A DNA stretch of 64,000 nucleotides, taken from positions 22,488,630-22,552,629 of the forward strand of contig NC_063451.1 of NCBI RefSeq assembly GCF_020379485.1, written 5' to 3'. This DNA is from Brassica napus (taxonomy: Eukaryota; Streptophyta; Magnoliopsida; Brassicales; Brassicaceae). Shown piece after piece: positions 44,803 to 56,287 of this stretch. The position numbers were made by a program, and so were the translations under genes. Position 1 is the first letter of the stretch, and the number at the start of each line of letters is the position of its first letter. Below the pieces are notes generated by a model. The model was not told where the DNA came from. It made no database searches and saw only the letters and a program-made list of their open reading frames with translations.

Positions 44803-47800
44803 ATGAATCACATGTTCAATGACCTGAGTGCCAAATATGATAATGTCTCGAGCCATATGAGGCAGATGGATATTCAGATTGCTCAGACTGCTGAGAGTGT
44901 GAAAAGACAGCAAGGCACTCTTCCTGGAAAAACAGATAAAAATTCCAAGGAGTGCAATGCAGTCGCGCTTAGGAGTGGGAAGCAGTTAACTGATCTGGCG
45001 CCCAAGAGATTCACAACAGCTGAAAAGGGGAAGCAGAAAGAGTCAGAACAACCACCAGTAACCGCACCAACAGACGAGGAAGAAGCAGGGCTTCCTGCTA
45101 AACATACTCCGACCACTATAGAGCAGCCTACTGTGGTTGTTCGCCAAGCTGCAGAACCTGTACCCACCCGTGACTATGTGCCTAAGGTTCCGTACCCTGT
45201 TCCTGCTAAGGCCACACGCAAGGACAAGGAGGAGATGAAATGTAGGAAGATGCTGGAAGACATAACAGTCAGACTCCCTCTCATGAGTGCAATCCAGATG
45301 ATGCCATCCATGAGTAGCTTTGTGAAAGGACTTATTTCTGGAAAGATAACCGATGACAGTGAGTTCATGGTGGTCTCAAAAGAGTGCAGCGCTGTTCTCC
45401 AGAACAAAAGGATTAAGAAACTGGGTGACCCTGGAAAATTTGTCCTATCCATCCAAATAGGGAGAACAGTCTTCTCATGTTCGCTAGTCGATCTGGGATC
45501 AAGCATCAACCTCATGCCATACTCTGTGGCTAAGCGCCTTGGATTCACGGATTTCAAACCTACCAGGATGTCCCTAGTGTTTGCTGATCGATCAGTGAAA
45601 TCTCCGGTCGGAATTATCGAGGATATCCAAGTTCTTGTTGGGAACACGCTTGTCCCTGCCGATTTCGTTGTTCTGGAACTCGAGGAAGAGTCAAAGGATC
45701 CTCTGATCCTAGGCAGACCATTCCTATGCACTGTCGGAGCTATCATAGATGTGCGACAAGGAAAAATCGACCTCCACCTAGGAGACATTGTGATGAGGTT
45801 CGAGATGAATCAGATGCTCAAGAAACCTATGCTGGATGGACAAACCTTCACTGTCCAAGAGGAGGGTGATCCGCTGGAACCAAGTGATCAGATGATTGAG
45901 GAGATCCTTACAGATGATCCGCTGGAACTAGCCTTGACTAGAGCTGAAGCAGAACAGAATGTCCAGAACATCGACGCTGATGGGTACGCTAAGATGTTGG
46001 ACTCCGCCAGAACCATGGAAAGATTAGTGGCATATCTCAGTCTGGGGGAGAACAATGCTTCAGACTCATCGAGCTCGCTTGTTCCACCAAGTCGGAACAA
46101 TGACCCGTGGAGTGAATCCGAAGCTCCAAAAGTCGAGCTCAAAACACTCCCTAAGGGGCTCAGGTACGCATTTCTTGGACCAAATTCTACATACCCAGTA
46201 ATCGTGAATGCTGACCTGAACAATGCTGAAACTGCTCTTCTCCTATGCGAACTTAGGAAATATCGAAAGGCATTAGGATATTCTCTAGCTGATATACCTG
46301 GCATTTCACCTGATCTGTGCATGCATAGAATACACCTAGAAGATGAATCAATGACTTCTGTAGAACATCAGAGGAGGTTAAACCCAAATCTGAAAGATGT
46401 TGTTAAGAAGGAGATAATGAAACTTCTAGAAGCTGGTGTAATCTATGCGATCTCTGATAGTAAGTGGGTTAGTCCTGTTCATGTAGTGCCTAAGAAAGGA
46501 GGGATCACTGTTATAACCAATGAAAAGAATGAATTAATCCCTACTAGAACAGTAACTGGTCATCGCATGTGCATCGATTTCCGTAAATTGAATGCTGCGA
46601 CCCGCAAGGATCACTTTCCACTCTCCTTCATTGATCAAATGCTTGAAAGATTGGCTAACCACCCTTACTATTGCTTTTTAGATGGTTATTCAGGTTTTTT
46701 TCAGATTCCCATCCACCCAGACGATCAGGAAAAGACGACGTTCACATGTCCTTACGGAACATATGCCTACAGGAGGATGCCTTTCGGGCTGTGCAATGCT
46801 CCAGCGACCTTTCAACGCTGCATGATGTCGATTTTCACTGATCTAATTGAAGACATAATGGAGGTTTTCATGGATGATTTCAGCGTCTATGGAAGCTCCT
46901 TTAGTGTCTGTTTGTCAAACTTGTGTAGGGTTCTGAAGCGATGCAAGGAGAAGCATCTCGTGCTTAATTGGTAAAAATGCCATTTCATGGTCAGAGATGG
47001 GATTGTTCTAGGACATAAGATTTCAGAAAAGGGCATCGAAGTGGACAAGGCAAAGATCGATATCATGATGAGTCTGCAGCCACCAACTTCAGTGAGGGGG
47101 ATAAAAAGCTTTTTGGGACATGCTGGTTTTTACAGAAGATTCATTCAGGACTTCTCGAGAATCGCAAGACCACTCACTAGACTGCTCTGCAAGGAAACAA
47201 AGTTTGACTTCGACAGTGAGTGCTTAGCTTCATTTCACACGATCAAGGGAGCTCTAGTCAGTGCACCGGTTGCCAACCCCCAAACTGGGACCTCCCTTTC
47301 GAGATCATGACAGACGCGAGTGACTTTGCAGTAGGAGCAGTGCTTGGCCAGCGGAAGGATAAGAAGCTCCATGTGATCTACTACGCGAGTAAGACATTGG
47401 ATGAAGCTCAATGTAGGTATGCTACAACGGAGAAGGAACTCCTGGCCATCGTCTATGCTTTTGAGAAGTTTCGATCATATCTAGTTGGGTCTAAGGTGAT
47501 AGTCCACACGGATCATGCAGCTCTCAAGTACCTGCTCACGAAAAAAGATGCCAAACCGCGGCTCCTGAGATGGATTCTCCTCCTTCAAGAATTTGACCTG
47601 GAAATAAGAGACAAGAAGGGGGTAGAAAATGGAGTAGCGGACCACCTTTCCAGAATGAAAATAAACGATGATACTGTGATTGACGAAGAGCAACCAGTGG
47701 AACACGTAAGTGCGATTGGTCTTTGCTATTCGGAACAACCAATGCGCATGGAAACGGCTTGTTCTCCACAACCAGAGCAGTTTGTCGCAGTAATCCAGAA

Positions 47801-49109
47801 GCAACATCCTGATCTACCGTGGTTTGCTGAGATTGCAAATTTCCTAGCCGCTGAAAAAGAGCCTCAGAAGTTCACAGGGAACGAGAAGAGAAAATTCTTA
47901 AGAGAGGCAAGGCACTACTTTTGGGATGAGCCTTACCTATACCGACAATGCAAGGATGGGATCTTCAGACGATGCGTTCCAGAGGCTGAAATTCCAGGTA
48001 TCCTACACCACTGCCACGGATCTTCCTACGCTGGACACTTCGCCACATTCAAAACAGTCTCCAAAATTCTCCAAGCGGGATTCTGGTGGCCAACAATGTT
48101 CAGAGATGCTCACACCTTCATATCCAGATGCAATGCATGCCAGCGAATGGGCAGTATCAGCAAAAGGAATGAGATGCCTCAGAATTACATATTGGAAGTT
48201 GAGGTGTTCGACTGCTGGGGAATAGATTTTATGGGACCTTTCCCACCTTCTCACAAGAACGAGTACATCCTGGTTGCAGTCGACTATGTCTCCAAGTGGG
48301 TAGAAGCGATTGCTAGTCCGACCAACGACGCACGAGTTGTAACCAAGATGTTCACCTCCATCATCTTTCCAAGATTTGGAGTACCTAGAGTGGTTATCAG
48401 CGATGGTGGAACTCACTTCATCAACAGAGTGTTCCAAGGATTACTGAGCAAGAACGGCGTGAAACACAAGGTTGCAACCGCCTACCATCCCCAAACGAGT
48501 GGCCAAGTGGAAATTTCCAACAGAGAGATCAAGAACATTCTACAGAAAACAGTCAATACCACGCGTAAGGATTGGTCCATCAAACTTGACGACGCTCTCT
48601 GGGCCTACAGAACAGCCTATAAAACCCCATTAGGGACCACTCCCTATCATCTGGTCTATGGCAAGGCATGTCACCTACCTGTGGAGCTAGAGTATAAGGC
48701 AGCTTGGGCAGTCAAGCTGCTTAACTTCGATATCAAACCTGCCAAGGAGAGGCGAACAATTCAAATCCATGAGTTGGAGGAGATTAGGCATCTGGCCTAT
48801 GAGAGCTCCAAAATCTACAAAGAAAAAACCAAAGCATTCCATGACAAGCGGATCATCAGCAAGAGCTTTGCTCCGAATGATCAGGTCTTACTCTTCAACT
48901 CAAGGATAAAGCTGTTCCCTGGAAAGCTAAAATCCAGATGGTCAGGACCTTTCACCATCAAGGAGGTTCGCCCCTATGGAGCTGTAGTGTTGCTGGACAC
49001 AAGAGGAGGAGAATTTGTTGTTAATGGTCAGCGACTCAAGCCTTACCTTGCTGACACAACAATCGCTGAAGGTGTAGAAATACCCTTAAGCGATCCCCTT
49101 CAAGCCTAA
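44803..49109 (+). pseudogene. Athila-type pol (protease, RT, RNase H, integrase), broken
   Basis: Protease site DLGSSINLMPYSVAKRLG lies at about 45490-45545. The reverse transcriptase has the FMDDF box near 46868. An in-frame TAA at 46972-46974 interrupts it inside the thumb-proximal region (LVLNW stop KCHFM). A frameshift near 47275 precedes RNase H ([14 protein letters not shown]). The integrase has its HHCC finger ([11 protein letters not shown]..., CNACQRMG) and core ([26 protein letters not shown]), with a C-terminal GPFTIKEV module. Domain order RT-RNaseH-integrase marks it as gypsy. It is not translatable as one protein. Confidence 0.9.
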
Positions 49110-49880
49110 TCGGCTCACAAAAGTCAAGCTAGTGACTGAAAAGAAGCGCTTGGTGGGAGGCAACCCACTGGTGAGTGTAAATATTTCTTTTACTTTCTAA
49201 AAAAAAAAAAAAAAAAAAAACTAACTTGCAGGAAGAAAAATCGAGCACTTCTCAGGAGAACACTCTAGCGCTTGTTCCACTGATTGTTCCCAGGTAAGTG
49301 CTCGAACAAAAAAAAAAAAAAAAAAAAAAAGAGAAAAGGAAAATGGCCTGTTAAAGGCCCACTAACTTTACCCCCCCCCCCCCCCCCCCCCACATTATCT
49401 CTAACGCCGCAAAACAACCTCAAAGAACCCTAAATCGAAAATTTCATCTCCTATTTTTCTTCATCGATTTTGTTCTAATCTCTTGGATCCTCTAGATATC
49501 GGTTGGGTTTTGCAGGAATCGTCAATCAACTCAAGGTAACTGCTCAGACACCTTCCCCTTCGCGCATCCAATCCGCGAATTGAAAGTGTCCCATTGGATT
49601 CTCTCATCCCTTTTGTTTCAAGATTTGATCTTAGATTGTAGCTATCGATTTCACACATGCTACTAGGCTCGAAATTTTGTTTGATTATCAGGGATAAACA
49701 ATTTCATTGTTAGAGTTTCTTGAGTAGTTGCGGTTGTGATAGGGCTAGGTGTTAATCCTAAAACTCGAAGGTTGTTCGGAAATTGATGGACTTGGGCTAA
49801 ATTTTCGAGATTGGAATGTCACATCGTTTCTAGAACAACCATTGAGCAGTGCTAATTTGGAAATTGATTTCGTTTTGCAG
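49110..49880. other. Spacer between pol and the third gene, with homopolymers
   Basis: Contains the GCGCTTGGTGGGAGGCAACCCAC phrase that follows pol in Athila-like elements, A runs at about 49200-49220 and 49308-49330, and a 21-base C run at 49371-49391. The homopolymers are places where assembly is unreliable. Confidence 0.6.
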
Positions 49881-50668
49881 ATGCCTCCAAAAACAAGGAT
49901 TCCAAAAGCACTCAAAGCCTCTCGCGGAGCAGCCACGCCTTCTCGTTCCGCGAATGTTCCATCCACCTATCCATGGCCGAACAAAGCTGAGGGTCAACCG
50001 ATTAACATCAATGACCCACTACTCCTTGACTACAATTGTGAGGGGTGGGACAAGGAATCCGCAGCGAGGTACAACAGGATTCTCGCAGCAGAAATCTTGC
50101 CCACACGATTTGCTCACGAGGAGACCTTAGTTGTTCTCGGCCTCGAGTCTGACGTCTTCGACACACTCGACGTTATGGGCCTCGCTCCTCTCTGCTACCA
50201 AGCACAAGTTCTCTATCCAGATTTGGTTCGGTAAGTGCTCGCAACAGCTCAGATCAGTTACCAGAGCCAACGTACGAGAACTGCTCCTTCTCCTTCATGG
50301 CCGACGGCAAGTTCTGCTCCATCTCTCTCCACGATCTAAACGAACTACTTGAGATCGCAGACACGCCAAGAGAGGTCGCAGTTGAGAAAAAGTTTGCGCC
50401 AGCAAACGCCTTTTGGGATCTCATTGCGACAGGGAAGTTCACATCTCGCAAGGCTTATCAATCACAAATCCGAAACCCCACTCTGCGTATCATTGCCAAG
50501 ATCGTCTCGAACATACTCTTCGCAAAGGAACTCACCTCCAAGGTCACAAACGGCGAGCTGCAGGTTCTATACACAGGGCTCGAGGATGAAATCCGTAGAG
50601 ACAGAGTCATACCGATTCAGGCTGTGAAGACTAACCCTGGATTCCTTCTCATCTCGATGCTCACTGAG
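49881..50668 (+). pseudogene. Athila ORF-1 (env-position) gene, 5' part, interrupted
   Basis: The ATG at 49881 (MPPKTRIPKALKASRG) starts a protein of the type annotated 'Arabidopsis retrotransposon ORF-1' in Athila elements. A TAA at 50232-50234 and a frameshift about 30 bp later break it. The rest (ADGKFCSISLHDLNELLE) is readable in another frame to 50668, where the inner LTR element is inserted. The 3' part resumes at 57810. The function of this protein family is not established. Confidence 0.78.
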
Positions 50669-52190
50669 TGATATATTGCATATTTCCATTATCTTATCCA
50701 TTCATCCATGTGTATTTTGATCAAATAGACTAGGAATTAGTCATGTTTAGGTTACATTTTGCATACATGAGTCTCTATCAGGTGTTGGAGTGCCACATGG
50801 AGTTCTTGGGGCTATTTGGATGCATTTGGAGCTCAAAGGAGGTGATATATGTGATCATTGGACGAGCAGAGCAGGGGAGCGAGGTTCCGCAGCGACGTCA
50901 TGAGGTCGCTCCAAAGCACCTCTCAGAGCGACCTAGCTGGAGCGACCCCGTGAAGTCGCTCGCCATACTCACCCCGTGAAGCGACTTGCCCAGAGCGACG
51001 CGCCGAGGTCGCTCGCATCTCACACACCTCTCGGAGCGACCTCCTAAAGCGACGCCATGAAGTCGCTCGCGTTCTCGTCACTCCGAACAGTCTTAGATGA
51101 CCCTGGAGCGACCTCTCAGAGCGACCTATCAAGGTCGCTCCCGATCCAGAGCGACCCGTTGGAGCGACACACCAAAGTCGCTCGGGACCTCTCGCCCGGA
51201 GACACCAAAAATCGGCCCTGGAGCGACCTTCCGGAGCGACACCTGCAAGTCGCTCCGCGTTATTTTGCTGCCGAAAATCATGACTTCTCAAGGACCTTTT
51301 TGCGATTTATTTTGGACGTTTTACATTTCTAAAACCTATGTTTTAAACATCTTTGGTAGCCACCAGAGAGATTATTTTTGGATCTATTGAGAAATACACA
51401 AAAACTCTCTTGAGAAGTTCATCTCTTGGATTTTGATTGTTATGTTCTTGTGTTCTTGTTGATTTCTTATCTATTTCTCTACATGATTAATCTGAAATCC
51501 AATATGGGTTTAAGAGGAATCATGGAGATTAGTGAGTAATCACCTTTTGAATTCATGGGTTAGGGAGATCAAGGGTGATTAGGTTAGTTCTAGGATGTTT
51601 TAGTGTAGATCATTCTTGTTCCTTGCTAGTAGAGTATTCATAATGCATCTTCTGAGTTGGCCACTCAAAAGTTGATCAATAGGCATTTCCCACCCAAAAG
51701 GTGTTTGATGAAATGCCTGAGACAACTCTCCTAGGCTTTTAGTATACTTTGCCAAAGACATTTGTTGTTAAAGATGCTAAGATAGCTAATAGACTTGTTA
51801 GTAATGATTGCTTTCATATTATTCAACCAAAGACATTTGATGTTTGAGATATGTTAGCAAATGAGCATTCATCTAGACATAGAGCTTGCTTAGAATTGTG
51901 TCTAGGCTTAAGGTTGATAGTTTGATTGATCATTTGCCATCCTTAGTTCGATACTTGATCACCCAAGGTCTAATCCCTATGCCCATGAGTTCTCTTTTCC
52001 CTTAGTCAAGAAGTATCATTCTGTTATTGCTTTCTAGTTTTAGTCATAGCTTAAAACTCATCTAAATCATTGGTTGCATTTAGATTAAATGAGTACTTGC
52101 ATTCTCAGTGCTTTGATATCCCTCAGAACTGGTTCGACAATCACTATACTACAACATTTGTCTTAGGAGCCTTGAAAACTCCTAACATCA
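50669..52190 (+). repeat. Inner element 5' LTR
   Basis: 1522 bp, TG...CA. Contains the structured AGCGAC/GTCGCT array at 50891-51254. Confidence 0.94.
50891..51254. repeat. AGCGAC-N8-GTCGCT array in the 5' LTR
   Basis: Thirteen AGCGAC and seven GTCGCT half-sites occur in 364 bp. Each GTCGCT lies exactly 8 bases after an AGCGAC, giving seven inverted pairs with identical spacing. Each pair is preceded by another half-site 7 or 8 bases upstream (AGCGAG in the first unit), giving a triple-site unit of about 34 bp. Spacer sequences differ, so spacing rather than sequence is conserved. Confidence 0.9.
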
Positions 52191-52320
52191 AATTGGCGCC
52201 GTTGCCAAATTCTGAGTAGATTTAAACATTGAGATTTAGTCACTTGCTTGAGACTAAGTCATTTTAATTTTGTTTTGTTACTGATTCTTCTTCTTCACCT
52301 ACCTTTCACTTTCAGGTGTA

Positions 52321-54761
52321 TGAACTTGAGGAGCAGGGGTCCATCAAACCTAGTTCCAATAGTAGCAGACATCAGAGCTTTTGAGAGGGAGTGTGCTAGA
52401 GCTAGAAGAGAAGAAGAACACCAGGCCCACTTGGATATTGATATGGCAGATCCACCGCAAGGGGCAGAACACCAACCGCGGGCAGCTCGACCCATTGGCA
52501 CTTACGACCGCCCCAACATACATGGTCACAGATTCGGAATCCGAGCACCAGCTGTGGCAGCCAACAACTTTGAGGTCAAGTCAGGACTCCTCAACGTGAT
52601 CGAGAACAACAAGTATCATGGCTTGGCTCTGGAGGACCCATTTGATCACTTGGATAGGTTCGACAGCTACTGTGGGTTGTCAAAAACCAATGGTGTGTCC
52701 GAAGATGCCTTAAAGCTCAAGCTATTCCCTTTCTCTTTGGGGGATAAGGCACGTCAGTGGGAGAAGTCTCTACCCAGCCACTCTATCACCACTTGGGATG
52801 AGTGCAAGAGAGCATTCTTGGAGAAATTCTTCTCATCCTCAAGAACTGCTAAGCTGAGAAATGAGATCTCCAGTTTCCAACAGAAGAACTTGGAAGGATT
52901 CAGTGAAGCCTGGGAGAGATTCAAGGGCTACCAAGCTCAATGCCCACACCATGGTTTCTCTAAGGAGAGCTTGCTGAGCACATTCTACCGTGGTGCTCTT
53001 CCTAAGTACAGGGCCAGACTGGATACAGCTAGCAATGGGTTCTTCTTGGGGAGAACTGAGGAAGATGCAGAGGAGCTGGTTGACAACATGGTAAAGAGTG
53101 ATGCAGTCTACAGTGGAGACCACGACAGAAGCAGTCGAACAGATGATAAGCAGACGAGGAAGGAGTTGAAAGCTCTACAGGATAAGATAGACATCCTCCT
53201 TGCTGATAAAGCCACACAAGAGCAGCTGCACTTTGTTGGTAACCCAAGCCAAGATACACCACCTGTTGTCCATGAGGTTGAGGGTTTGGAAGGTCAGGAA
53301 GAGCTGTGTTTCATCAACAACAATGGTAGCTGGTACAAAAAAGAGCCCAACTTTCAGTACAACAACTACCAACAGAAATCCTATCCCAACAACCAACAGA
53401 GTGGTTATCCGCCTCGAAACAACCAGCAAGGCAGCTATCAACCTCATCAAAACCCCTCATCTGGTTCCTCTGCTCCTCAAGAGAGCAGCACTGACACCCT
53501 GCTGAAACAAATCTTGGAGTCTCAGACTAGAAGTGAGAAGCATGTTGGTTATGAGTTGAAGAACCTTCATTCCAAGATTGATGGGAGCTACAATGAGCTC
53601 AACAACAAGTTCTCACATCTTGCTTCTACAGTCAAGAATTTAGAGAATCAGTTTGCTTCCATGAACACTCACCAGACTCGCCAGCAAGGATCTCTACCTG
53701 GAAAATCTGACCAAAACCCCAAGGAGGCCAAAGCTATCACCCTTAGGAGTGGTAAGCAGTTACCTCCTACAACCCTCACCAGGGATGCTGAGAAACTAGG
53801 TGAAGAGGTGGCCATCAACTTAGATGATGAAGTGGTGATTGTTGATGAGAAAATCAATGATGAAATCTTGGAGAAGATTGTGGAAGCCAAGGGTAAAGGA
53901 AAGGTTGGGGAAGCGAAGAAAACAGTGAAAGATGGTGAAGTTCTTGCTCCAGCAAGTGAGAATTCTTTTGTTCCTCCTCCCTATGAACCCAAACTACCAT
54001 TCCCTGGTAGATTCAAGAGGCAGCTGCTAGAGAAGTACAAGGCTTTGTTTGACAAGCAAATGAGTGAAGCTCAGGTTGCAATGCCCATCATCGATGCTTT
54101 CATGTTGATTCCTCAATACAACAAGTTCCTGAAAGATGTTGTAGCTGCAAAGAAGAAGGAAATGGAAAGCATGATGATTCTTACCCATGAGTGCAGTGCC
54201 ATCATCCAAAGGCTTGATGTTCCAGAGAAGTTAGAGGATCCAGGATGCTTCACACTACCTTGTGCTCTTGGACCTATGGTATTTGAGAAATGTCTCTGCG
54301 ATTTGGGAGCTAGTGTCAGCGTGATGCCTTTGTCTGTTGCAAAGAAGCTTGGATTCACTCAGTACAAGAAGTGTAAACTCTCTCTGGTGTTAGCTGATCG
54401 TTCAGTGAAGTACCCTGTGGGCATCTTAGAGGACCTACCTGTGAAGATTGGAAAATATGAGATACCTACAGATTTTGTGGTGCTTGAGATGGGTGAGGAG
54501 GCTCAAGACCCATTGATTCTTGGAAGGCCATTCTTAGCTACAGCAGGAGCAATTGTTAAGGTGAAAGAGGGCACGATTGATCTCCATTTGGGTAAAGGGC
54601 ATGTTCTCCACTTTGACATCAAGGAGAAAATGAAGAAACCAACTGTGTTCGGGCAAGCCTTCTACATTGAAGAGATGGGCACTCTTGCTGATGAGCACCT
54701 TGAAGAGTTACCACCTGAGGACGACGAGGAGGGAGCATCTCCCTCTACTCATTCTCCATAG
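52321..54761 (+). CDS. Gag-protease protein of the inner element, intact
   Basis: The open frame reaches back to 52248, and the ATG at 52320-52322 region (MNLRSRGPSN) is the likely start, because the preceding residues read as a leader. The product is about 810 residues. The retrotrans_gag core is near residues 150-260 (KARQWEKSLPSHSITTWDEC, EAWERFKGYQAQCPHHGF). A Gln/Asn/Tyr-rich stretch follows (NNYQQKSYPNNQQ), then a coiled-coil-prone helix. The retropepsin site is CDLGASVSVMPLSVAKKLGF, with Asp-Leu-Gly in place of the usual Asp-Ser/Thr-Gly as in other Athila-like elements. It stops without entering a reverse transcriptase. No lesion seen. Confidence 0.88.
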
Positions 54762-56287
54762 AAGGTAACCCACTACTTTCCCTTGTATATACCATTTCGT
54801 TTTTTGCATATTAGTTTTCTCTTTTTGGGTATCTCTCTCTCCTTGACAACACAGAGACTGTGTCATTTAAGTTTGGGGGAGGTACCAAGTATTTGATCAC
54901 GTTTGCTTTGATGATTTTGAGTCTCATGCATTGCATTATACATATATATTTGCATAAAAAAAAATTCATTTAGTTTGCATCATTGGCATTTCTAGGAGAG
55001 TCTAGAGCATATAGGTTGCATTTACTTGCATTGGGAGCAATGATTTGAAATGCCTTGTAAAGAACATTACTTTGCACCTGAATAGCTTATGCACCTCTCA
55101 AAAACACTTGTATGCTTCGAGCCTTGAAGACTCTTCCTGAAACTTGTTGATTGCTGAAACTCAGTCTTTGAAGCCAACTACAACCTTATTTGAACTGAAC
55201 GAACTTAATGCTTCTTGCTCATGGTCCCTTGTGTACTGAGTCATGGCTATACACACTTGAGTTGTCACATCCTTTATGCCAATCTTATTTTGACAAACTC
55301 TAGTGGTAGACCACTCCCAAAACCTTTCCCTTCTTTTAAGCTTTCATTGTTTGATGAGTGAGGCCTTCTTCGGAAAGTCTTACATGTGCATAATGTTGAG
55401 AGTATCGGGAACGACAATGCTTGATCTTCATTCTTGCTAGATTGGGCACTCTATTGTCTAGCTATAGGTGGGGGGTGAGAGTTGTGATTATGATTTGGGA
55501 GCAATGAAAAAGGAAAAGAAATGACTCTTTGTGTTTAAGTGAATTGTCTTATTGGGATAAGTAGAAAAACCTCTAGCTCAAGTTATGAAAAGTCTTGGCC
55601 CCCATCTAAAAAAAAAAAAAAAATAAAATATGAAAAGAAAAGAAAAGAAAAAGAAAGAAAAAGGGGGCTAGCAAAGTTGTTAGGAGCTAAGTAATGTTTT
55701 GAGGTTGTGAAAAATCCCTTGTAGATTTGAAAGAGAAGGAGTTAATGTTCTTAGGATCTTTCGGTGAGAGATGTGAGTTGGGTTTGACATTTGGGAATGA
55801 TTGTGTAATTGTATGTTTGGGAAAAGGGTAGAACAATGGAGATTGAGCATTGTATGCATGAGTTGATCCCTTTCTTAGATATATTATGTGCAATGTCAAG
55901 TCTACTTGTTTCGAGAGTAAACCACCTTAAAGATTTTATGTTTCAAACCTCTTGAATCACTTGAATAAAAGCCTTCCCTCACCCAACCAAATGACTTGGA
56001 CCAACTGACCATTTGCAAGAATTCACCTGATGTCTTGTGCTTAATGAATGTGAGAGTTGGTTGATTTGAATGTGTGGATGCTTGATGATGAGTGTAAGGG
56101 CAAAAAGAGTTGAGATAGGCCTAGAGAAGCTAGAGTGTAATAAGAGAGTGTGCTCATGCTGGATTAGATGTTGAATCGAGTACTAGTTGTGTTTCTTTTG
56201 GCTATGAGCTCCCACCTTCAAACCTCTCTCCCTATGAGTTCTAGAAAGTTCACTTGTGGACAAGTAAAAGAACAAGTTTGGGGGAGT
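54762..56287 (+). other. Inner element 3' non-coding region
   Basis: About 1.5 kb without a gene. An internal polypurine-like GTTTGGGGGAGG at about 54869-54881, just after gag-protease, repeats the one before the 3' LTR and may be where pol was lost by deletion or a second priming site. A-rich and GAAAA repeats lie at 55606-55665. Confidence 0.6.

Noticed and set aside
45174..45788. 204-codon minus-strand frame
   Set aside because: Antisense of the Athila protease region.
50743..50979. 78-codon plus-strand frame in the inner LTR
   Set aside because: LTR sequence, duplicated at 56362-56598 for the same reason; no homology recognised.
50923..51291. 122-codon minus-strand Arg-rich frame in the LTR (also at 56542-56910)
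   Set aside because: It exists only because the AGCGAC/GTCGCT array lacks stops in that frame; identical LTR position in both copies explains its repetition.
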